A DNA stretch of 60,464 nt from CALJUZ01 sp003387805 (GTDB lineage Bacteria; Bacillota; Limnochordia; Limnochordales; ZCTH02-B6): positions 1 to 60,464 of the forward strand of contig CALJUZ010000138.1 of NCBI GenBank assembly GCA_937975235.1, written 5' to 3'. Each line of letters opens with the position of its first letter. The stretch's first letter is position 1. A program made the position numbers and the translations under genes. This document shows positions 11,601 through 23,600 of this stretch, one piece after another. Under the pieces are notes generated by a model. It was given only the letters and a program-made list of their open reading frames with translations, searched no databases and had not been told where the DNA came from.

Positions 11601-14600
11601 GGTGGCCGGCGCGGCGGCCGTCAACGACCTGGCCAACACGACGCAGGCCCGGCTGGCCGGCGCGGACGTGACCGGCGCGCAGCGGGCCGACGTGCGGGCG
11701 CTGGCGTCGGGCGACCTGTTGAGCATCGGCATCGGCGGCGCGGTCAACGCGTCGGGCGATCAGAGCAAAGCCGCCAGCGCGGCGGGCTCGGTCTCCATCA
11801 GCTTCACGGAGAACACCGTCGCGGCCGGGATGGACGGCGGGTCGCTGGAGGGCGGCCCGGCGGGCGACGGCGCGCTCCACGTGGTCGCGTACGACCGGAC
11901 GCGGCTGGGCACCGGCGGCGGCTCGCTCATCGTGGGCGGCAAGGGCGGCTTCGGCGCGGCGCTGACCTACAGTTCCATCAGCAACGACGTCCTGGCTTCG
12001 ATCCGCGGCGCCGAGGTGTCGGATTTGGCCTCCACCAACGTGCGGGCCTACACCGCGGCCCAGATCGGCGCGGGCGGCGCCATGGTGGGCCTGACCAACG
12101 CGGACGCCGCGCTGACGCTGGGCGGCGCGTTCGTCATCAGCCGGATCAGCAACGAAACGGTGGCGGAAATTGAGGGTGCGACGCTGACCAATCCGGGCGA
12201 CACGGTGGTCCTGGCCCGGGATGTTCAGCGGGGCTCGGAACCGGTGGCGGCGTTTGACAACGTCCTGGACCAGGGCGCGTGCACCGAGGACTGCGACGAG
12301 CTGGCGCACCAGCAGCTGTACGATTTCGGCGGCGGCGAGGCGCGCCGCTGGGAGGAACTGGAAGACGCGGACGACGGCGGGGACATCCGGCCGCGCCAGA
12401 CGCAGGCCGGCAGCTCCATCATCGCGGTGGCGGGCGTGGTGCAGGGGTCGCTGAAGGGCTCCAACGTGGGCTTGTCCGTCACGTTCAGCGACATCGCCAA
12501 CGACATCCGGGCCCGCCTGGTGGACTCCAGCGTCGACGGCGCCGGCGCGGTCCGCGTCCAGGCCGAGACCCACGCGACCATCATGAGCTACAGCGTGGGC
12601 ATCGGCATCGGGGACCGGTTCTCCGGCGGCGGCTCGCTGACCCACAACATGATTCGCAACGAGACCGCGGCCGAAGTGGACCTGGGGCGGAATCAGCCCG
12701 CCGACGGCCTGGCCCTCGAGGCCGGCTCGCTGACGGTCACGGCCGCGGACCGCTCGGAAATTCTCGGCGTCGCGGGCATGGTCAGCGCCTCGCTGAACAA
12801 CTCCGCGGCCGGCTTTTCGCTGACGGGCGGCCTGACGCTCAACGAGACGCGGGCGCTGCTGCGGGGCCACGACATGGCCGTCAGCGGCCGCGTGGCCGTT
12901 CAGGCGGACAACGAGGCCCGCATCATGGCGCTGGGCGTCACCGGCGGCGTCAGCCGCGAGTCCGCCGTCGCCGGCTCCGCCTCCCTGGCGCTCATCAAGA
13001 ACACGGCGCAGGCGGCCGTGGAAGGCGTGCCGGGGGCCGATTCGCCTCCGGCCCTGCAGGCCGGCAGCGTCGACGTGGAGGCCAAGAACAAGGCGAACAT
13101 CGCGAGCCTGACCGGGCAGGTCAGCGTCGGTTTCCAGGGCGCGGCCGCCGGCGCCGCCATCGTCGTCAACCTGACGCTCAACGAGACGACGGCCCGCTTG
13201 GCCGACATCGACGTCACCGCCGGCGGTCGCGTCGGCGTCACGACGGAGAACCAGTCCACCATCCGCACCGTGGCCGTGTCCGCCGGCGTGTCGGGCGGCC
13301 AGGCCGCGGTCAGCGCGTCGCTCAACGCGTCCCACATCCAGAACAAGTCGACGGCCGAACTGCTGTCCGCCGGCGGCCATGCCGTGAACGCGGCTTCGCT
13401 GGCGGTGCGCGGGACCGACCAGTCCAAGATTCACGCCCTGGCGGGCCAGGCCGGCGTCAGCATCAAGGGCGCGGGCGTGGGCGTGGGCGCGGTCTACGGC
13501 GGCATCATGAACGAGGCGCGCGCCACGGTGGCGGGCATGTCGGCCCAGACCGGCGAGGCGGACATCTACGCCGAAAACAAGGCCGAGCTGGTGACCATCG
13601 GCGTTTCCGCGGCCGTGGGCAAGGAAGCGGGCGTGGGCGGCTCGGTAGGCGTGGCGCTGGTGCAGAACAAGACCGTGGCCGAGTGGCTGGTAGGTGAGGC
13701 CGGTTCCGTGTCCGCGCAGACGGCCTCGCTGAGGCTGCAGGCCCAAGACACGGCCGCCATCGACGCGCTGGTCGGCAACGCGGCCGGCGGCGGCACCGCC
13801 GCGGTGGGCGCGGCGCTGGTCCACGCCCACACGATGAATGAAACGCGGGCGACCCTCCGGGACGTGGCCGTGACGGCCACGGGCGCCGTGTCGGTGCTGG
13901 CCGGGGCCGAGACGAAGATTCGGGCGCTGGCCGCGGGCGGCGGCCTGGCGGGCCAGGTGGCCGTCACCGGGTCGGCGGTGTCCGGCCTGATCAAGAACGC
14001 CGTCGTCGCCGAGGCCGCCGGCGCCGGCCGCACGCTGGCGGCTGCTTCGCTGGCCGTGAAGGCCACCGATGAGTCTACCATCGAGTCGCTGGCCGGCAAC
14101 GTCAGCGGCGGCATGCAGGCCGCGGTGGGCGGCGCGTTCAGCAACGCCGTCGTCATGAACCAAGTGACGGCCCGGCTGGCGGGCTACGATGTGGCCACGG
14201 GCGCGGGCGCGGCGGAGGTCCGCGCGCAGAATGCGTCCAAGATCAAGACGGCGGCGGTCACCGCTGGTTTCGCCGGCACCGCGGCCGTGCAGGGCTCCTT
14301 CGTCAACGCGATGATCATGAACGAAACGGCGGCGGAGGCCGTCGGCGGAGCTTCCATCGCCGGCGGCTCGCTGACGGTCCGCGCCGCCGACACGTCCGCC
14401 ATCGACTCGCTGGGCGGCACGGCCTCCGCCTCGGGCACCGTGAGCATCGGCGCGGCGCTGCTCCACAACCTGATCAAGAACACGACCCGGGCAACGCTGC
14501 GGGACTACGGGGTCCAGGTGGCCGGCACGGCCGCCGTGGAAGCGCTCAGCGAAGCGAAGATCAACAACCTGGCGTTGGCCGCGGCTTTTGCCGGCAACGT

Positions 14601-17600
14601 GGCCGTGGCCGGCGGCCTGTCTTCCTCCGAGATTGTCAACGAGACGGCGGCCGAGGCGCAGGCCGCGCCCGGGGTGCGCCTGGAGGCGGGCGAGCTGGCG
14701 GTGGAGGCGCTGGACCGGTCGGAGCTGTTCACGTCCTCCGGGGAACTGGGCGCCGCGGGCACCGTCACCGCGGGCGGCGCCTTGGCCAACAACGTGGTGG
14801 CCAACCGCACCGCCGCGCGCCTGGACGGCTTCACCCTGGACGTGGACGGCGCCTTGTCGGTCCTGGCGGGCAATGTGTCGCGCATTCGCACCACGGCCGC
14901 GTCGGCGGGCGCGGCGGGCGCCGCCGCCGTGAAAGGATCGGTGGCGTCCGCCCACATTCACAACGAGACCGAGGCGTTCATGGGCGGCGGCTCGTCGGTC
15001 AACGGGGACAGCCGGGCCACGGTTCAGGCCGATGACCGGGCGAGCATCACCACCATCGCCGGGGCCGGTGCGGTAGGCGGCAAAGCGGGCGTCGGAGGGA
15101 CGGTGGCGGTCAACACCATCGGCAACCGGACCGCCGCGGGCGTGCGCGGCAGCGCGGGCGAAAGCGGGTATCAGCTGGGCAATTTGGTGGTCCGGTCCGA
15201 TTCGGGCGCCGAAATCGCGGGCGTGGCCGCGGCCGCCGCGGGGGGCGCCTTTGCCGGCGTGGCCGGCTCGGTGGCCACCAACGTCATTGACAACGAGACG
15301 GAAGCGTTCATCGACGGCGGCGCGCTGGTGACCGCCCGGAACAACGCGGGCGTCATCGCCGAAAGCCACGACGTCATCACCAATGCCACCGGCACGCTGG
15401 GCATCGGCATCAAAGGCGCGGGCGTGGGCGCCTCGGTGACCGTCAACATGATCGGCGGCCACACCAAGGCGTTCATCGCCGGCAGCGACACCAAGGTGAC
15501 GGCCCTGGGCCAAGGGGACGGCCTGGAAGGGCTGGCCGCCGGGGGCATCGGGCAGGTGAATCTGGCGGACACGCTGGACGTGGACTTCGAAAACGGCGTG
15601 GAGGACTTTGACCGGCCCCGGCTGGCGGAACTGCTGCAGCGGGAGACGGTGCGGGGCGTCGCGGTCAACGCCGCGGCCACCCACAGCATCCTGAACGTGG
15701 TGGGCACAGCAGGCGCCGGCCTGGTGGGCATCGCGGGCACGGCGGGAGTCAACGTGCTGCGGGGCAGCACCGAGGCGTACGTGGACGGCGCCTCGCTGAA
15801 CACCTCGGCAGCCGACGCGGCCGGACAGAGCGTCAGCGTGCGGGCTGTGGACCACGCGTACAACCACGCCTTCGTGGGCACGGTGAGCGCCGGCGGGGGC
15901 GCGCTGGGCGCCGGGGTCAACGCGGCGACGTTCGAGCGGGCCACGCGCGCCTACATCCAGAACAGTCTCGCGGCCAACGCGCAGGGCGCCGTCACGGTGG
16001 CCGCCACCGCGTCGCAGCGCAGCGGCGCGTTGTCGGCCGGCTTCGCCGCCGGTGCGGTGGCCGGCGTCGGCACCGGCAACGTGAGCCTCTTCAAGGGAAC
16101 GGCGGAGGCCTACGTGCTGAACAGCAGCGTGGAGAGCGGCGGTTTGACGGTGCAGTCGGACCACGCGGCCGAGCTGCTGGTCATGGCCGGCGGGGCCGCC
16201 ATCGGGCTGGCGGGGGCCGGCGCCACCGCGGCGGTCGCGGTCAACGAGAGCGCCAGCCGGGCCCGCATCTCCGGCGGCACGGTGCGGACCGAGGGCGACG
16301 TGGCCGTGGAGGCTCGCAACGAGACGGTCATCGACGGCTGGGGCGCCAGCGGCAGCGTCGGTCTGGCCGCCGGCCTGGCGGGCGCCGCGGTGGTCACCGT
16401 GACGCAAAACACCACCGAAGCGCTGGTGGCCAACGCCGCCATCGGGGACGATCAGCGGCGGGCCCGGCAGGTTTCGGTCATCGCGCAGGACCGGACCACC
16501 GTTGACAGCCGGGTCGGTTCCGCGGGCCTCTCCGGCGGCGCGGGCGTCGGCGTCGCGGTGCCCGTCATCTCGGCCAACGGCTCGACGGCGGCGCGCATCA
16601 GCAACGCCCAAGTCTACGCGGGCGACGGCGGCGTCCGTGTCCAGGCCGTGTCGGACCGGGATCTGCGGGTGGCCGGCGGCTCCCTGGGCGCCGGGTTCGG
16701 CGGCGTCGCGGGCACCGTCGCGATCATTTTGAGCGGCGCCCGCATCGAGGGCGACACCCGGAACGAACTGAACGAACGCGGCGACGTGCTGACGGCCCTG
16801 TCGGACCTCGGCGAGGGCGATCGGCTGGTGGCCGACGGCGACGGACGGAACGTGGAGCCGGTGGAGGGCCTGGACGCGTCCCGCATCCGGGAGCTCAACG
16901 ACAGCCTGCGCTTCGACGCGGCGCAAGGCCTGACCGAGGCCGTCACGGCGTCCACGTCCGCGTCGGTGACGGGCTCCTCCGTCGTCGATGCCGCGGGCAG
17001 CGTCAGCGTCACGGCCGATGAGCGGGCCCGGGCGCGCCTGGAGACGGCCGGCGGCGCCATGGGGTTCTACTCCTTCGGCGGCACGGTGGGCGTCGTCAGC
17101 CTGGCGGGCCGGGCCGCGGCCGAAGTCGGCGCCGGCGCCGAGATCCGCACCGGCCATGGAGACATCGACATTGCCGCCCGCGTGGGGCGCCTGGAGTCGT
17201 CGGATCCGGCCGTCCGGGCGCAAGTGGAGCAGGGCGGCGGCGGCTTCGTGGCGCTGGGCGCTGCGGTGGCGCTGACGGACATCGCGGCCTCCGCGGCCGT
17301 GGAGATCGGCGCCGGGGCCACGTTGCAGGCCGCCTCGGGCAGCATCGCCATCGAAGCGGAAGACGGGCTGGACGCGGACGTGTACGCCGCGGGTCTGGGA
17401 GTGGGCGCCGTGGCGCCGGGCGCGGTGGTGGCCCTGGTGCAGAAAGCCGGCTCGGTGTCGGTGGACATCGGTTCCGGCGCGACCATCGCCCGCACCGGCG
17501 GCGACGGCGGCGAAGTGCGCATCGCCGCGCTGCGGTCCGGGTCCCTCAAGGCGAAAACGCTGGCGGCCAAAGGCGGCGTGCTGGGCGCGGGTTCCGGCTC

Positions 17601-20600
17601 GGTGGCGGAAGCGCGGGACGAAGGCCGGGTCGCGGCCGAGGTGGCCGGCGGCGTGACCATCGACGCGGCGGCAGCCAACGTCACCATCGCGGCCCAGGCC
17701 GACCCCGGCACCGAGGCCGCCGCGGAGGGCGTCACCGTCAGCGCCCTGCTCTCCATCGGCGTCTCCCGCGCCCGGGCGGAGGTGGACATCGAAGCCGAAA
17801 CGTCCGTGGGCGCAGACGGTCTCATCCGGGCCCGCAACCTGGCGGTGCAGGCGGGCGTGGCCCGTCCGGCGGGCGGACCGTCCGACGGACACACGGCCCG
17901 GTCCTACGCGCAGGCGTCGGGCGGCGGCGCCCTGGTGGGCGCGGGCGCGGCCGAGAGCTTCGCCGACGTGCGGGCCACGGTGCACACGGCCGTCCACTCG
18001 AACCTGGAAGTCAGCGGGACGGCGCAAATCCTGGCCGAAAACCGGACCCGCCAGCACGCGGACGTAAACGGTTTCGTTATCGGCGCGGTGGCCGTGGGCC
18101 TGAACGAGGCGCGGGCTGCGGTGACGTCGGTCACGTCGGCGACGCTGGGCGACGTGCGGGTGACGGGCGGGCCGGGCGAGAGCCCGGACGCGGACCGCAT
18201 GGCCGCGCTCCTGAAACTGTATGCCGCGGCCGAGGACGAGACGACGGCCAACGCCGAATCGGGCGGCGGCGGCGTGGTGGCGGGCTCGGCCGCCGAAGCC
18301 TTGAGCGTCAGCAACGCGACGGTACGCACGGACGCGGGCGCCGACGGCGGGCTGCACGTGCTGGCCGGCACCGTCGACATCGGCGCCCGGCACGAGAGCG
18401 CGTACGGCGCGGTGTCCGACTCGACGCAGGCCTCGGTGGCCGGCGGCAGCGGCGCCTACGCCGGCGAAAACGTGATTTCGAACGTGCACGTGACCATCGG
18501 CGACGGCGCGGAAATCCTGGCTTTCCACGCCGACCTGGCCGCTCTCAGCGACCTGGCGCGGCGGAACATCGGTTCCGTCCACGCGGCGTCGGGCGGCGTC
18601 GTCAACGGGTCGGCCGCGCACATTGAAGGGTACGTCAAGCAGGATACCAACGTCACCCTGGGCGATGGCGTGCGCATCAGCGTCATCGGTCCGTGGCTGA
18701 CGGAAAACCTGGTGCCGCTGGGCGCGTTCGTGCCCGACGTCGAGTTCGACGAGGGCCTGCTGCCCGATCTTTTCGAGGACGAGTGGGACACCGGCATTTT
18801 GCGCATCAAGGCCGCGGGGCGGCTGCTGGCCAACCCGTCGGCCGCGCTGCAGACCGGCGGCTTGATCGACGTGCCCGACTCCAAGGCCGTCCAGACCGCG
18901 GACCTGACGGGAACGGTCACGGTGGGCCACGGCGGGTTCCTGTTCAGCACGCGCGACCTGTTCGTGGAAACCCACTCCGACGCGGCGGTGCAGACGCGCT
19001 CGCTCACCAGCACGCTGGGGGCGGCGGGCGCGGCCCGGGGGCACGCGGCCAGCCTTATCACGGCCAGCCACACCGCACGAATCGGCCAAGCCACCAAGTT
19101 GCTGTCGCACCGGTACCTGAGCGTTACCGCGGGCGCGGACCCGATGGGCATCGGCGGGTCCATGCTGCTGAGCCAGGCCAACACCAACGTGTTCAACAAC
19201 ACGCTGATTCCCGCGGTTACGTCGCCCTACGCCTCGGCGACGGTGAAGCACAGCTCGGCCGTGGACATCGGCCTGGACGCCAGCCTCGACGCGGTGTTTG
19301 ACGTGCGCCTGGCCGCGGGCGACAACGACGCCATGACCACGGCCCGGGGCCGCGGCGTCACGCCGTGGCACGAGCTGTTCGGCCAGGAAGTGGACGACAG
19401 CCACACCTCCCGGTCGCTGGATGGACGGCTGACCATTCACGGCAACGTGCGGGCCGGCATTTGGCACCGGCAGGACATTACCATCCGGTCCAAGGACGCG
19501 TACGACTTCCAACCCGGTACCGTCGAGCCCGACATCGTCTGGAAGGACGACGGATTCAATCCGTACCAGTCCATCAAGGACGCCATCGAGGAGCTGCGCC
19601 AGGCGCTGCAGGAGGCGGAGGCGGAGGGGGACACCCAGCGGGCCAGCGAGCTGGAGGGGCAGATCGAGGTACTCGAGATCGCCCTGGAATCGGAGAGCCG
19701 CAACAACACGCTGAAGTCCCTGGTGGAGATCACGACCCCGCTGCGGGCCGCGGGCGGCAACGTCATTCTCCACGCGGACCGCATTGCGGGCTCGGGCAGC
19801 GTCCGGGCGCAGGGCGGCCCGCTCATCTCGGTCACCAACGAGTCGGACGCGTACCTGATCGTTCATGAGATGGAAATTCCCGAGCGCAACACCGGCGGCG
19901 CGGTGCGCTTTACGGGCACGGCCGGCCGGGACGCGGTGACCGGCCTGCTGGGCGAGCAGATCGTGGAAGTGGACCGCAACGAGCCGGCGCGCATTTTCGT
20001 CCGCAATACCGCGTCCAACGGGACGCCGGAGCCGGGCATTTTCATCGCCGGCGCCGTCCGCAACCTGACGGGCGTGGTGCGCATCTTCAACCAGTCGGGG
20101 AACATCAACCTGCTGGCGCCCATCGCGGCCCAGATCGTGCAGATTGAAGCGCCCCACGGGTCGGTCATCGCCAACATGCCCGACGCGTTGTGGGTCGGTT
20201 CGCCCATCGGCTGGTTCTCCGGTTTCGAGAGGCTGTCCACCAGTCCGCGGCGCGTGGCCGAGCAGGCCTTCAGCCTGTCTTTGTACCGGGAGTATCCCTG
20301 GCTGGAGAACTACAGCTATGACCAGTACAACGAGTGGCTGAAGGACCCCATGGGCTACATGCACCGGAACGGGGACAAGGCGCGGCCCGGCGGCTACACG
20401 TGGGTCATCACCAACTTCCCCAACTACTACGGGAAGAGCTTTGACAAGGCCCACAAAGAGGCGGCCAACGCGGAGCACTACAGGGGCAGCGAAAGCAGCT
20501 ACGTGCGCCTGTTCGGCGCCAGGAACGGCAAAGACGGCTACTGGATGCAAAAAGCCGAGAAGGACACCCGGCATCGGCAAACCTCGTACGAGTCGTACTT

Positions 20601-23600
20601 CGCCGGCAGAGAGCATCTGATCGAGCAGAACGCGATCATTACGGGCGGCAGCGTGGCGGTGTACGCCAAGTACATCGACATCAACCGCACCATCCGCTCG
20701 GGGCGGCCCACGGACCGCGTCATCACCATCCACCCGAGCATCGAGGAGTGGATCAGCCAGCTTTCCGGCGGCGCGGACGAGTACGTGGTGCCGCGTGAGC
20801 ACTACTCGGACAGCATCGAGCAGGCCTACGGCAGCCAGTACGACGACCCGACCCGCAACTACGCCCAGCTGGTGTACCGCCCGGGCGAGGGCCTGTTCCT
20901 CCAGGCCATCGACGCCTCCGGCGGCGGGCTCGTTCATCTGGACGGCCGCATCATCAGCACCAATCCGTTCGGACAGATCCAGGTCATCGGCGGCACGGGC
21001 CACGTCTCCATTGACAACCCGACCAATCTGCACCTGACGGTCAGCGACGTGTATGCGGGCTCGGGCGCCCCGTCGGAAGTGCGCATTTTCGACCGGCAGC
21101 GGGGCACGGCCACCTGGTACGTGTTCACGCCCGGCCAGGGAACGATGATGTACGAGGGCTCGGTCAACGATCGGGACTACAGCCGCCTGACCGGAAAGCG
21201 GCTGGACACGAACACCGACATTTTCTACCAACCGCAGCCCGGCCTGCGCTACGAGTGGCACCGGTCCGCTTCAGTCACCCGGGAGGTCCGCTTCAACTCC
21301 GAGACGGGCTTCTACGGCCGCCACTATTACCGAGACTGGTCGTTCGACGGCGATCCGAACCAGCCTTGGCAGCTGATATTGGAAGGCGTCGTCCTGCGCG
21401 ACCCGAATCTGCCCGATATCTACCAGGAGCGCAGCGGGTACACGACGACGATGCAGAACTGGACCTTCCGGTTCACCGGCTATCATCAGGGCACGCCGGG
21501 CCAGGGCAACGGGGACGAGCGGGAGCCGTGGTCGTACAAGATCGTCACCGGCCTTTCCATGTGGGTAACGACCAGCGTCCGGGCCGACAACCCGTTCCGC
21601 ATCTCGTTCGAGGGCCACGACGAAGGCCGCATCGACGTGTACTCGCCCGCGGGCTTGACGGTGGCGGGCACGCTCTTCAACCCGACGGGCCACACCAGCC
21701 TCATCGCCGCGCCGTACGAGGATACCGGGCACGGCGCCGGTTCCGCGGTGGCGCCCGGCGTCATCCGGCAGACCGCCGACGCCCTCATCGTGGCCAACTC
21801 GCTGACGATGGAGGCCATGAACGGCATCGGCGCCCCGGCGGGCGGCGGCGCCTTCGACGGGCCCATGCGGGTGGAGCTGGGCGGCGGCGCCTTGCACGCC
21901 GAGACCGTCTCTGGAGACGTCGTCATCGACGTGGTGGGCGGCGGCGTCCAGAGCGGCGCCATTGCCACCGGCGCCGGCGACGTGGTGCTGTCGGCCGCGG
22001 GCAGCGTGCTCAACACCAGCATCACCGGCCGCGATGTGGCCTTGCTCAGCCGTCAGGGTGCCCTGGGCGCCGCGGGCGCGCCGCTGGTGCTGCGGGCGTC
22101 GGGGCAGGTCAGCGCCGAGGCCGAAGACGACATTTACCTGCGGCAGGCGGCCGACGCGGGCGACCTGCAGCTGCTGCGGGCCCATTCCACCGCCGGCGAC
22201 GTCGGCATTTACGTCGAGGGCGGGCGGCTGCTGAACGTGGCCGAGTACGCCATCGACGAAGAACGGATGCGGGAGCTGGCGGAGCTGTACGAAGACTGGC
22301 TGACCGGGGAAAATCTGGATCAGCACACCATCATTCCGTTCCAGAACCGCGTGAACGCGGCCTACGAAGAATACTGGCGGCTGGTGCGCTGGGGCGAGTT
22401 CGGCCCGGACGGAAGCTTCCTGGGCGTGGCCGATCAGTACCTGGACGTCTACCGCGAGCGGGCCCGGGCGGCCGCGGCCGCCGGCGGCGACCCGGCGCCG
22501 GAGCCGTCCGACGAGGACGTGCGGGCGTACACCATCGCCCTGTTCGGGGAGCAGACGCGCCTGTTCGATCAGGTGTACGGCGAGAACTGGCGCGAGCTCG
22601 ACGAGTTCGTTCAGTATCATGAACCGGTCTACGACGAGGAAAGCGGCCAGTACACCGGCTTCTACTCGTACACCGTCACCGACGAGCAGCGGCAGCTGCT
22701 GACGTACGGCGCGGTGTGGAACCGGAGCCAGCTGGAGCTGCGCATCAACGAAAACGCGCTGCTGCCCGTGTCCGACACGCAGATCGTGCTGCAGGAGGCC
22801 AACGTGCGGGGCCGGCGCGTGGAGCTGGCGGCGGCGGGCGGCCTCGCCAGCGGCATCGGCTCCGTGGACGACGACGTCGTCATCCAGCTGCCCGAGGATC
22901 CCGGCCAGGAACTGGAGCTGACCGAGCGCCAGAAGGCCGCCCTGGTGGGCGCCGCCTTGCCCGGTGACATTACGCTGGTCTACGACGGCGACCGGCTGGC
23001 TGAAATTCGCGTGCGGCAGCTCCGGTCGGTATTCGTGGACGTGGCCGACGCGCTGAAGATCGACTCGTCGGGCCACGTGTACGTGGTGGGCGAAAACCAT
23101 CTGCCCGTCGAGACGGTGACGGCCGGCGGCGACGTCATGCTGGCCGCGGACGACAGCATCATCGACGTTTCCGGCGGCGGCCCGGCCGTGACCGCGGGCG
23201 GCAGCCTGGCCCTGGAGGCGGGCCGGGGCAGCATCGGGTCGGCCGACACGCCCCTGACGTTCCGTCTGGACGGGGCCTCGGGCTACGTGAGCCTGGCCCG
23301 GGCCCGGGAGACCATGAGCCTGCAGGCGGTGGGCGGCGACTTCCGCTTCGGCGGCCTGTACGCGGGCGGCGCAGCGTTCCTGTCCGCGCCCGACGGCAGC
23401 ATCATCGGCAACGTGGAACAGGCGGCGGGCCCCCGCATCGACGCGGTCTCGCTGCACGTGACCGCGGCGGGCGATTTCCGCAGCGCTTTCGATGAGGAAC
23501 TGCAGATCCGGGTCAACACGCTGGGCCGCCTGACGGGCCGCATCGACGGCGCCGTGCGGCTGGCCAGCCCGCAGGACGAGCTGGTGGTCGGCGCCTTGTC

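Noticed and set aside
7198..21261. A 14-kb stop-free frame antisense to the giant exoprotein gene
   Set aside because: Its translation is low-complexity Arg/Ala/His/Gly-rich with no domain, and the sense strand has all the TPS features. It arises because the GC-rich sense gene avoids the codons whose complements are stops.
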